Shown piece by piece: positions 30,742 through 37,996 of a stretch of 64,000 nucleotides of DNA (positions within the stretch are counted from its first letter, which is position 1; every line of letters begins with the position of its first letter). The notes under the pieces were generated by a model. The model worked only from the letters and a program-made list of their open reading frames with translations. It was not told the origin of the DNA and ran no database searches. Position numbers and translations under genes: made by a program. Origin of the DNA: Algoriphagus sp. AK58 (lineage in GTDB: Bacteria > Bacteroidota > Bacteroidia > Cytophagales > Cyclobacteriaceae); NCBI RefSeq assembly GCF_014324365.1, contig NZ_QEIG01000008.1, positions 682,001-746,000 of the forward strand. Reading direction: 5' to 3'.

Positions 30742-31740
30742 ATGAAATCAGGCGAAATCAATTACGAATTAGAAAAAAACATGGAGGTCATCTCCCAGTT
30801 GGATGATCTAGTTGGTCATGCCGTAGACAATGTGCTGGTAGATCCAGACGATTGTTGGCAGCCTTCTGATTTTTTACCAGACCTTTCCAATCCTGAGGCG
30901 TTGGAAGACATTAAACTCCTTCAACAAAGAGCGGAAGGTATTCCCGATACCGTTTTGACTTCATTGGTGGGCAATATGATAACCGAAGAGGCCTTACCAT
31001 CCTACCAAACCTATTTCAACCTTTTGGAAGGAATCAATGAAGAGCGAAGCCTTCTTTCCCCTTCGGGATGGGTTCGTTGGTCAAAAGCGTGGACAGCAGA
31101 AGAAAACCGCCATGGTGACCTATTGAACAAATACCTTTACCTAACGGGTCGCGTGGACATGCGTGCAGTAGAACAAACGATTCATCGACTGATTTCCAAT
31201 GGATTTGATCCAAAATCCGAATCAGATCCTTATCAGGCGATGATTTATACCTCTTTCCAAGAAAGAGCCACTAAAATTTCCCACGTCAATACTGGCAAAC
31301 TGGCTGACAAAGCAGGCGATCACGTGCTTTCAAAAATCTGCAAAACCATCGCAGGAGACGAAGCCAGACACGAAAAGGCCTATAAAAGCTTTATGGCCAG
31401 AATTTTCGAAATAGATCCTAATGGTGCAATTACGGCATTTGAAAAAATGATGCGAAAACAAATAGTCATGCCTGCCGTGCTCATGGGTGAAGGTGGAAGC
31501 AGACCAAACCTTTACAAGGACTTTTCAGAAATCACCCAGAAAGTCGGGATTTACACCGGTTGGGATTATGCCAGAATAATTGAGCATTTGGTGGAGTTTT
31601 GGAAAATTGAAACTCTCACCGGATTGGACTCTATGGCAGCCAAAGCTCAGGAGTACCTCTCTAACCTGGCAGATCGCTATATGCGACTGGCTGACCGCAT
31701 GAAAGCCCCTGACGAGGTCAAACTTGCCTGGTTGAAATGA
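30742..31740 (+). CDS. Acyl-ACP desaturase (ferritin-like di-iron)
   Basis: Soluble di-iron enzyme that places a double bond in acyl-ACP, adjusting membrane fluidity. The 332 residues show the expected iron ligands: an early glutamate in ITEEALPSY (about E82/E83), E121xxH124 in EENRH, a glutamate in SFQER (about E174), and E207xxH210 in DEARH. Length and motifs match the stearoyl-ACP desaturase family of plants and some bacteria. It is a single-gene unit: its own palindromic upstream region and its own terminator. Positional specificity cannot be read from sequence. Confidence 0.9.
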   Translation: MKSGEINYELEKNMEVISQLDDLVGHAVDNVLVDPDDCWQPSDFLPDLSNPEALEDIKLLQQRAEGIPDTVLTSLVGNMITEEALPSYQTYFNLLEGINEERSLLSPSGWVRWSKAWTAEENRHGDLLNKYLYLTGRVDMRAVEQTIHRLISNGFDPKSESDPYQAMIYTSFQERATKISHVNTGKLADKAGDHVLSKICKTIAGDEARHEKAYKSFMARIFEIDPNGAITAFEKMMRKQIVMPAVLMGEGGSRPNLYKDFSEITQKVGIYTGWDYARIIEHLVEFWKIETLTGLDSMAAKAQEYLSNLADRYMRLADRMKAPDEVKLAWLK

Positions 31741-31748
31741 AACTTTCT

Positions 31749-31777
31749 AAGTCCTTCCCATACGGAAGGACTTTTTT
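31749..31777 (+). terminator. Terminator after the desaturase gene
   Basis: Perfect 10-bp stem AAGTCCTTCC / GGAAGGACTT (31749-31758, 31764-31773), 5-nt loop, then a T run. Confidence 0.92.
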
Positions 31778-31812
31778 GATTACCAACAGACGATCAACTC
31801 CATGTTTGCCAA

Positions 31813-33102
31813 ATGAAAAACTTCCTATTACCTGCTTTTCTTCTTCTCCACGTCTTTATTCTACCTGCCCAGGATATAAAAATTAACGGTGACCGACTTC
31901 ATGAGACTCTTTTAACTTTGGCCACCTACGGAAAAAATGAAAAAGGAGGATCGGACCGAGTGGCTTTCTCCAAACACGACATAGAGGCAAGGAAATACAT
32001 CAAAGAATTAATGGAGAAGGCAGGACTAGAGATTTCCGTTGATTTTGCAGGGAACATTATCGGGAGAAAAGCTGGAAAAAATCCTTCCCTAAAGCCTATT
32101 TCTTTTGGGTCCCATATAGATGAAGTCCCAAATGGCGGAGATTATGATGGTCCAGTAGGTTCATTGGGAGCAATTGAAGTTATTCGATCCTTATCTGAGC
32201 ATGGTTACATCACCAACCATCCTCTGGAAGTGATCATTTTTACCAATGAAGAAGGGGGAGTGGTAGGAAGTAGGGCCATCGTAGGGGCTTTAACCCAAGA
32301 AGCACTTCAAGTGATGAGCAATGCCGGAGTAACTCAAGCCGAAGGAATCAAATTGCTGGGAGGAAATCCGGAGAGGATTGCTGAAATGAAAAGAAATCCC
32401 GGAGACATAGCTGCTTTCCTTGAACTTCATATCGAGCAGGGCGGAAATCTCTACAATGAAAAATTGGATATCGGTGTGGTCGAAGGTATTGTAGCTATCG
32501 AGTGGTGGGAAATTACTTTTAAGGGGAAAGCCAATCATGCCGGAACTACACCCATGAATCTGCGAAAAGATCCCATGCTGCCCGCTGCGGAATTGGTCTT
32601 GGAGGTCAATCGAATTGTAAATTCCTATGACGGAAGACAGGTAGGAACGGTAGGGAAAATTCAAGCTTTCCCTGGAGCTGGAAACGTCATTCCTGGCGAA
32701 GTCAAACTAAACCTTGAAATCCGGGATCTTTCTTCAGAAAAAATCTGGAAAATCTACAAAGAAATAGAAAGTAAGGCCAAAGAACTGGCGGAAAAGAGTG
32801 GGACAGAACTGGAGGTAAAACATATTGAAGTAGCCAGTAAACCCGCTTTAGCTGACCCTATGATCCGAGGAATCATAAAAAATCAAGCGGATAAACTGGG
32901 GCTTTCAACCAAAAGCCTACCTAGCGGAGCCGGACATGACGCCCAAGAAATGGCTCGAATCGCCCCGATGGGGATGATTTTTATCCCAAGCAAAGACGGA
33001 ATCAGCCATGCCCCGGAGGAATTTTCAACCAAGGAAGATATCGCCAATGGAGCAAATGTTCTGCTACAGACAATTCTAGAACTGGATAAACGACTGAAGT
33101 AA
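31813..33102 (+). CDS. Exported M20-family amidohydrolase (allantoate/N-carbamoyl amino acid hydrolase-like)
   Basis: 429 residues of the M20 peptidase/AllC-type amidohydrolase group, which cleaves N-carbamoyl or ureido bonds. Zinc ligands are visible as H101 and D112 (GSHIDEVPNGGDYDG), the E146-E147 pair (TNEEGG) and HIEQG. The dimerisation domain carries the KANHAGTTPMNLRKD motif. Unlike most AllC or hydantoinase enzymes it begins with a signal peptide ending in LPAQ, so it is probably periplasmic. No purine or hydantoin genes are nearby; the substrate is unknown and a dipeptide or carbamoyl amino acid is possible. Confidence 0.85.
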   Translation: MKNFLLPAFLLLHVFILPAQDIKINGDRLHETLLTLATYGKNEKGGSDRVAFSKHDIEARKYIKELMEKAGLEISVDFAGNIIGRKAGKNPSLKPISFGSHIDEVPNGGDYDGPVGSLGAIEVIRSLSEHGYITNHPLEVIIFTNEEGGVVGSRAIVGALTQEALQVMSNAGVTQAEGIKLLGGNPERIAEMKRNPGDIAAFLELHIEQGGNLYNEKLDIGVVEGIVAIEWWEITFKGKANHAGTTPMNLRKDPMLPAAELVLEVNRIVNSYDGRQVGTVGKIQAFPGAGNVIPGEVKLNLEIRDLSSEKIWKIYKEIESKAKELAEKSGTELEVKHIEVASKPALADPMIRGIIKNQADKLGLSTKSLPSGAGHDAQEMARIAPMGMIFIPSKDGISHAPEEFSTKEDIANGANVLLQTILELDKRLK

Positions 33103-33134
33103 AAAACTACTTCTCTGTAAACTTTTTTGACTGA

Positions 33135-33159
33135 ATTTGTATTTAATGTATATACAAAT
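33135..33159. promoter_or_regulatory. Operator-like inverted repeat upstream of pirin gene
   Basis: Perfect 8-bp arms ATTTGTAT (33135-33142) and ATACAAAT (33152-33159), spaced by 9 bp, end 11 bp before the start codon. TTTG in the left arm followed 19 bp later by TAATTTG resembles a promoter, so a bound regulator would block RNA polymerase. Confidence 0.5.
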
Positions 33160-33169
33160 AATTTGAGTT

Positions 33170-34024
33170 ATGCGAACAATTAAACGAATCCATAAAGCCG
33201 AATACCGCCCCATTGCGGATTTGGTCACCTATAGCCCCATGCCCACCCGATCCCTCCAGCAGATCGATCCGTTTATATTCCTCAACCATCACGGCTTCCA
33301 AACCTATCCAGAACGAAATCAAGGCCTTCCCTTTGGTCCCCATCCACACCGAGGAATGGAAACGGTGACTTTCATCTTGGAAGGAGACATTATGCACAAG
33401 GACTCTTCCGGCCACGAATCGGTAATCGGTCCAGGCGGAGTACAGTATATGACTGCAGGCAGTGGATTAATCCATGCAGAAGTATCTAGCAGTGAATTCA
33501 AGAGAAAAGGCGGAGACTTGGAAATTCTGCAACTTTGGTTAAATCTGCCCGCTGCCAAAAAAATGATCACTCCAAACTATATAGGATTGCAAAAAGAGGA
33601 GATTCCGGCGTTTGAAATGGATGGAGGAAAAATTGAAGTTCAACAACTTTTTGGAGAATGGAATGGCGTCAAAGGTGCGTTTGAAGGATCTTTTCCATTG
33701 ACCATGAGCACGATACACTTGAAAAAAGGCGGAAAGTTTGAAAAGGAAATCCCTTCCGAAGAGAATATTTTTTTCTATATCGTCAGAGGAGAACTAAAGG
33801 TAAACGGAGAGGAAATCCTATTCCGAAACCTGGTAGAATTCACCAATACCGGAGAAAAAATCAAAGTGGAAGCTTCAGAAAATACCATCTTAATCCTAGG
33901 ACACGCCAGGCCTTTCAATGAACCGATGGTAGCACAAGGTCCTTTTGTGATGAATACCCAACAACAGATTTACGAAGCTTATCAGGATTACCAAGCCGGA
34001 AAATTCGGTTCTTGGGATCATTAA
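33170..34024 (+). CDS. Pirin family protein
   Basis: 284-residue bicupin of the pirin family; bacterial members include quercetin 2,3-dioxygenase-like proteins and redox-responsive regulators. N-terminal cupin metal ligands are visible: H58 and H60 in PHPHRGMET, and H102 and E104 in SGLIHAEVS. The C-terminal cupin is degenerate. It is preceded by a palindromic operator candidate and its stop codon overlaps, tail to tail by 4 bp, the stop of the DUF2520 gene. The physiological role is uncertain. Confidence 0.92.
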   Translation: MRTIKRIHKAEYRPIADLVTYSPMPTRSLQQIDPFIFLNHHGFQTYPERNQGLPFGPHPHRGMETVTFILEGDIMHKDSSGHESVIGPGGVQYMTAGSGLIHAEVSSSEFKRKGGDLEILQLWLNLPAAKKMITPNYIGLQKEEIPAFEMDGGKIEVQQLFGEWNGVKGAFEGSFPLTMSTIHLKKGGKFEKEIPSEENIFFYIVRGELKVNGEEILFRNLVEFTNTGEKIKVEASENTILILGHARPFNEPMVAQGPFVMNTQQQIYEAYQDYQAGKFGSWDH

Positions 34025-34794
34025 CTGTCAATAATATCCTGAGAAATCAGGCGATAGATCTCAGCGAGTTGGTCATTGTATGCCAAAAATCGATGATGCT
34101 CCTCAAGAGTCTCGTAATCCTCACGAATAGCAGGCCCGGTTTGGGCCTTTTTTGCTCCTATTTGAAGACTCTTGGAGATCGTCTCGATAATCAGGGGTTT
34201 GAGCATTTCGAAATCAAGACCTTGCCTCTTCATGATTTCCTCAGCAATCCGGATCATGTGATTGGTGAAGTTACTGGCAAACACAGCCGCTACATGAACG
34301 GCCTTTCGATCCTTGGAACGAACCTGATAAACCAGCGGAGAAATGCTTTTGGCGAGTTTCTTTAGCTTTTGAAAGGTTTCTTCATCCTCTGCCTCCACCA
34401 GAAAAGGCACCTCATCCATATCCATTTTTTTGCCTTTAGTAAAAGATTGAAGCGGATAAAGAATTCCTGTATAACTGGCAGAGCTATACCCTAAAATATC
34501 CAATGGCATTGCTCCTGAGGTGTGTACCAAAATACTCTCCTCCGGCAAAATCACCTGATCCGCCAACTCAGAAATTGCCGAATCTTTGACTGCCAAAATA
34601 AAAACCTGGGCTTTACTTTCAGAAAAGTCCAAGTCGTCTTTTGGTTCTGCCGCATAGACCCTTTCTGTTATTTCCATGGCCTTTTGTATATCTCTGGAAT
34701 AAACTTCCGTGATCTCATGCCCCGCGTCTTCCAAGGCTGGGGCTAGGTGCCAAGCTACATTTCCGGCACCCAAGATGGCAATTTTTAACTTCAT
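34021..34794 (-). CDS. Rossmann-fold DUF2520 protein
   Basis: 257 residues with an N-terminal NADP-binding Rossmann domain (ILGAGNVAWHLAPALEDAGH) and a C-terminal helical DUF2520 domain (about residues 135-255, with HVAAVFASNFTNHMIRIAEE). The plan resembles the F420-dependent or pyrroline-5-carboxylate reductase-like group, but the reaction is not known. It lies alone, convergent with the pirin gene. Its start, at 34794, is 85 bp from the lpdA stop and downstream of the lpdA terminator. Confidence 0.85.
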   Translation of the reverse strand: MKLKIAILGAGNVAWHLAPALEDAGHEITEVYSRDIQKAMEITERVYAAEPKDDLDFSESKAQVFILAVKDSAISELADQVILPEESILVHTSGAMPLDILGYSSASYTGILYPLQSFTKGKKMDMDEVPFLVEAEDEETFQKLKKLAKSISPLVYQVRSKDRKAVHVAAVFASNFTNHMIRIAEEIMKRQGLDFEMLKPLIIETISKSLQIGAKKAQTGPAIREDYETLEEHHRFLAYNDQLAEIYRLISQDIIDS

Positions 34795-34814
34795 AAGGGA
34801 ATTAAGCTATTTTT

Positions 34815-34855
34815 CAAAGAAAAAGAAAAGCCATTCTCTCGGTGAGAATGGCTTT
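34815..34855 (-). terminator. Terminator after lpdA
   Basis: Perfect 12-bp stem AAAGCCATTCTC / GAGAATGGCTTT (34827-34838, 34844-34855), 5-nt loop, then T-rich TTCTTTTTCTTT on the minus strand. Confidence 0.88.
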
Positions 34856-34879
34856 CTGATTTTTATCCAAAAGATTTGA

Positions 34880-36277
34880 TTAAACGTGCAGGGCACGATT
34901 ATCGGTAGCTGCCAGGCAGGCTTCCTTAAACGCCTCCGTATAGGTTGGGTGGGCATGGGACATTCTCGCGATATCTTCAGCAGAAGCTCGGAATTCCATA
35001 GCCACTACTGCTTCAGCAATCATGTCAGCGGTACGAGGACCGATCATGTGAACTCCAAGAATTTCATCCGTCTCCGCATCAGCCAATACTTTCACCAACC
35101 CATCGGTATCCATGGATGCACGAGCACGGCCGGAAGCCAAGAATGGAAATTTACCAGCTTTATATTTTCTGCCTTGCTCCTTCAGTTGCTCTTCGGTATA
35201 ACCTACTGCAGCGACTTCGGGCCAAGTGTAAACCACTCCAGGAATGAGCAGGTAATTGATATGTGGTTTTTGTCCTGCAATAGTTTCAGCCACGAAAACT
35301 CCTTCTTCCTCTGCTTTGTGAGCCAACATGGCACCTTTGACCACGTCACCAATTGCATAGATATGAGAAACAGATGTTTGCAGATGGTCATTGACTTCGA
35401 TCTGACCTCTCTCTGTGATCTTCACGCCAGCAGCTTCTGCATTAAGGCCATCTGTATATGGCTTACGGCCAATAGAAACCAAGACATAGTCACCTTTAAT
35501 TTCTACTACTTCACCTTTTCCATTGTCTGCTTTTACAACTACTTCTTCTCCAAGATTTTCTACTGCGGTAACCTTGTGCTTGAGGTAAAACTCAAAACCC
35601 AGCTTCTTCAAGGATTTCTGAAGCTCTTTGCCCATAGTCTTGTCCATGGTCGGGATGATGGAATCCATAAATTCCACCACTGAAACTTTAGCTCCTAATC
35701 GACCATAAACCGATCCCAACTCCATTCCGATTACACCGCCGCCAATAACGATGAGGTGTTTTGGAATTTCTTTCATTTTCAGGGCTTCGGTAGAGGTAAT
35801 TACTCTCTGCTTATCCAGTTTGATAAACGGCAAAGAAGCCGGCTTGGAACCTGTAGCGATGATGATGTTTTTACCTTGAATATCTGTGGTAGAGCCGTCT
35901 TCCTTGGTCACTTTCACCGTATGGGCATCCACAAAAGAACCCAATCCATGGTGCACATCGATTTTGTTCTTTTTCATCAAAAACTGAATTCCGTCCACGT
36001 TTTGCTTCACTACATCATCTTTTCGGGCAATCATTTGTGGTAAATCCACTTTCAAATCGCTCAAATTGATCCCGTGGGTTTTGAAAGTGTGAGCAGCATT
36101 GTGATAGTGCTCAGAAGAATCCAAAAGAGCCTTTGAAGGGATACAGCCCACATTGAGACAAGTTCCCCCAAGGGTTGAATATTTTTCAATGATCGCGGTT
36201 TTCATCCCGAGTTGAGCAGCGCGGATAGCTGCCACATACCCACCTGGACCAGAACCGATTACTATGACGTCGTACAT
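34880..36277 (-). CDS. lpdA: Dihydrolipoyl dehydrogenase (E3)
   Basis: FAD disulfide oxidoreductase that reoxidises the dihydrolipoyl groups of 2-oxoacid dehydrogenases with NAD. The 465 residues show the FAD-binding GSGPGGYVAAIRAAQLG, the redox pair C40/C45 in GGTCLNVGCIPSKALL, the NAD-binding GGGVIGMELGSVYGRLGA, and the C-terminal HAHPTYTEAFKEA with the catalytic His-Glu pair. It follows sucA and sucB on the same strand, so it probably serves 2-oxoglutarate dehydrogenase and perhaps other complexes. The 113-bp gap to sucB has degenerate short repeats. Confidence 0.96.
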   Translation of the reverse strand: MYDVIVIGSGPGGYVAAIRAAQLGMKTAIIEKYSTLGGTCLNVGCIPSKALLDSSEHYHNAAHTFKTHGINLSDLKVDLPQMIARKDDVVKQNVDGIQFLMKKNKIDVHHGLGSFVDAHTVKVTKEDGSTTDIQGKNIIIATGSKPASLPFIKLDKQRVITSTEALKMKEIPKHLIVIGGGVIGMELGSVYGRLGAKVSVVEFMDSIIPTMDKTMGKELQKSLKKLGFEFYLKHKVTAVENLGEEVVVKADNGKGEVVEIKGDYVLVSIGRKPYTDGLNAEAAGVKITERGQIEVNDHLQTSVSHIYAIGDVVKGAMLAHKAEEEGVFVAETIAGQKPHINYLLIPGVVYTWPEVAAVGYTEEQLKEQGRKYKAGKFPFLASGRARASMDTDGLVKVLADAETDEILGVHMIGPRTADMIAEAVVAMEFRASAEDIARMSHAHPTYTEAFKEACLAATDNRALHV

Positions 36278-36279
36278 GT

Positions 36280-36390
36280 TTTTAGATTTTAGAAGCTAGA
36301 CGCAAGACAAAAGACTTGGGCCAAATTTGTTAAAAAAGGGACCGGTTCTACCCAGCCCCTCGTAAATCGTAATTCTTAAATCGAACTTAT
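36280..36390. repeat. Degenerate short-repeat spacer between sucB and lpdA
   Basis: The spacer contains two runs of near-repeated words: around 36280-36320 (TTTAGATTTTAGAAGCTAGA, then CGCAAGAC and AAAGAC) and at 36361-36384 (CGTAAATCGTAATTC then TTAAATCG). No promoter or terminator of clear quality was seen in it. Confidence 0.45.
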
Positions 36391-37899
36391 TTATACGCCA
36401 AACAACAGACGTGTTGGATCCTCAAGCAGCTGCTTTACACGGACCAAGAAGCTCACGGATTCTCTTCCATCGATGATTCTATGGTCATAAGAAAGCGCAA
36501 TGTACATCATCGGACGGATGACTACCTGACCATTCTCCGCAATTGGACGCTCTACGATGTTATGCATTCCAAGGATAGCAGACTGAGGAGCATTGATGAT
36601 CGGAGTGGACATCATGGATCCAAAAACCCCGCCATTGGTGATGGTAAATGTACCTCCAGTCATCTCTTCGATCGAAAGCTTGTTGTCTCTTGCCTTGCCA
36701 GCCAGTCTTACGATTTCCTTTTCGATTTGATCAAATGACATGGATTCGGCATTTCGGATCACAGGAACAACCAAACCTTTTGGAGCAGATACAGCTACTG
36801 AAATATCGCAGAAATCATGAAATACGATTTCGTTTCCATCGATCATGGCATTGACAGCAGGCCATTCTTTCAAGGCTACACAAACCGCCTTAGTAAAGAA
36901 GGACATAAAGCCCAATCCCACTCCATGCTTCTCTTTAAATTGGTCTTTGAATTTGGCTCTCAAATCCATGATTGGCTTCATGTTCACTTCATTGAAGGTG
37001 GTGAGCATGGCTGTTTCATTTTTCACAGCTACCAATCGTCGGGAAACCGTTTTTCTCAAAGAAGACATTTTCTCTCTTCTAACGTTTCTCGACCCTGGAA
37101 TACTTGGAGCAGGAGCAGCTTCAGCAGGCTTTGCAGCAACTGGAGCAGGAGCAGGTGCCGGGGCTGGCTTTTGAGCACTCATAGCGTCTTCTTTTGTGAT
37201 TCTACCGTCTTTTCCGGTTCCTGAAACAGCGCCAGGTTGAATTCCTTTTTCGGCTAAAATTTTGGAGGCAGCAGGAGAAGCATGTCCTGATGCATAGGTT
37301 GAAGCGCTAGATGGCGCAGATGCTACTGCAGCCGGTGCAGAAACTGGTGCTTGTGTAGCCCCACCCTCCGTGACTTCAATTCTGCATATCAGTCCGCCAA
37401 TCTCCAACACATCGCCTTCCTTGGCCACATGCCTAAGGATGCCGGTTGCTTCTGCCGGAAGTTCAAAAGTAGCCTTGTCTGAATCCACTTCTGCGATGAT
37501 TTCATCAAGCGTTACAAAGTCACCATCCTTTTTGATCCAATTGGCCAAGGTCACTTCTGTGATCGATTCACCAACAGTAGGGACTATCATTTCTTTTACC
37601 CCTCCAGTAGCTGCTGGCTGAGATGCTTGTGCGTTGGGCTTGGCAGATGGGGCAGGAGCTTCTGCAGATTCTTCGATCACACAGATCAGGCCACCGATTT
37701 CGACGGTATCGCCTGCTTGCGCCTTAATTCTCAATATTCCGCTTGCCTCGGCAGGAAATTCGAATGTCGCTTTATCGGATTCCAATTCGCAGAGTACTTC
37801 ATCCAGCTGAACGAGATCTCCGTCTTTTTTAAACCATTGTCCTACAGTCACTTCAGAGATAGACTCTCCTACTGTAGGTACTCTCATTTCTTTGCTCAT
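36391..37899 (-). CDS. sucB: Dihydrolipoamide succinyltransferase (E2 of 2-oxoglutarate dehydrogenase)
   Basis: Core acyltransferase of the 2-oxoglutarate dehydrogenase complex. The 502 residues contain two N-terminal lipoyl domains, with lysines in [15 protein letters not shown] (about residue 43) and [15 protein letters not shown] (about residue 145), then Ala/Pro linkers, a peripheral subunit-binding domain ([15 protein letters not shown]), and the catalytic domain ending with H473 and D477 in [13 protein letters not shown] second lipoyl domain is unusual compared with the single one of Escherichia coli SucB. It lies 88 bp after sucA and before lpdA. Confidence 0.95.
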   Translation of the reverse strand: MSKEMRVPTVGESISEVTVGQWFKKDGDLVQLDEVLCELESDKATFEFPAEASGILRIKAQAGDTVEIGGLICVIEESAEAPAPSAKPNAQASQPAATGGVKEMIVPTVGESITEVTLANWIKKDGDFVTLDEIIAEVDSDKATFELPAEATGILRHVAKEGDVLEIGGLICRIEVTEGGATQAPVSAPAAVASAPSSASTYASGHASPAASKILAEKGIQPGAVSGTGKDGRITKEDAMSAQKPAPAPAPAPVAAKPAEAAPAPSIPGSRNVRREKMSSLRKTVSRRLVAVKNETAMLTTFNEVNMKPIMDLRAKFKDQFKEKHGVGLGFMSFFTKAVCVALKEWPAVNAMIDGNEIVFHDFCDISVAVSAPKGLVVPVIRNAESMSFDQIEKEIVRLAGKARDNKLSIEEMTGGTFTITNGGVFGSMMSTPIINAPQSAILGMHNIVERPIAENGQVVIRPMMYIALSYDHRIIDGRESVSFLVRVKQLLEDPTRLLFGV

Positions 37900-37996
37900 G
37901 GTTATCTATTTTTTCCCTTCGGGTTATTTTGGAAGGATGTTTTGATACTGAATTTTTCAAAAACTACTCCGAGTATTCACCCGGAGCAATATAAGA

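Noticed and set aside
34886-35683. 265-codon plus-strand frame opposite lpdA
   Set aside because: Shadow of lpdA; rich in Phe, Ser, His and Cys as expected from reading antisense, with no family features.
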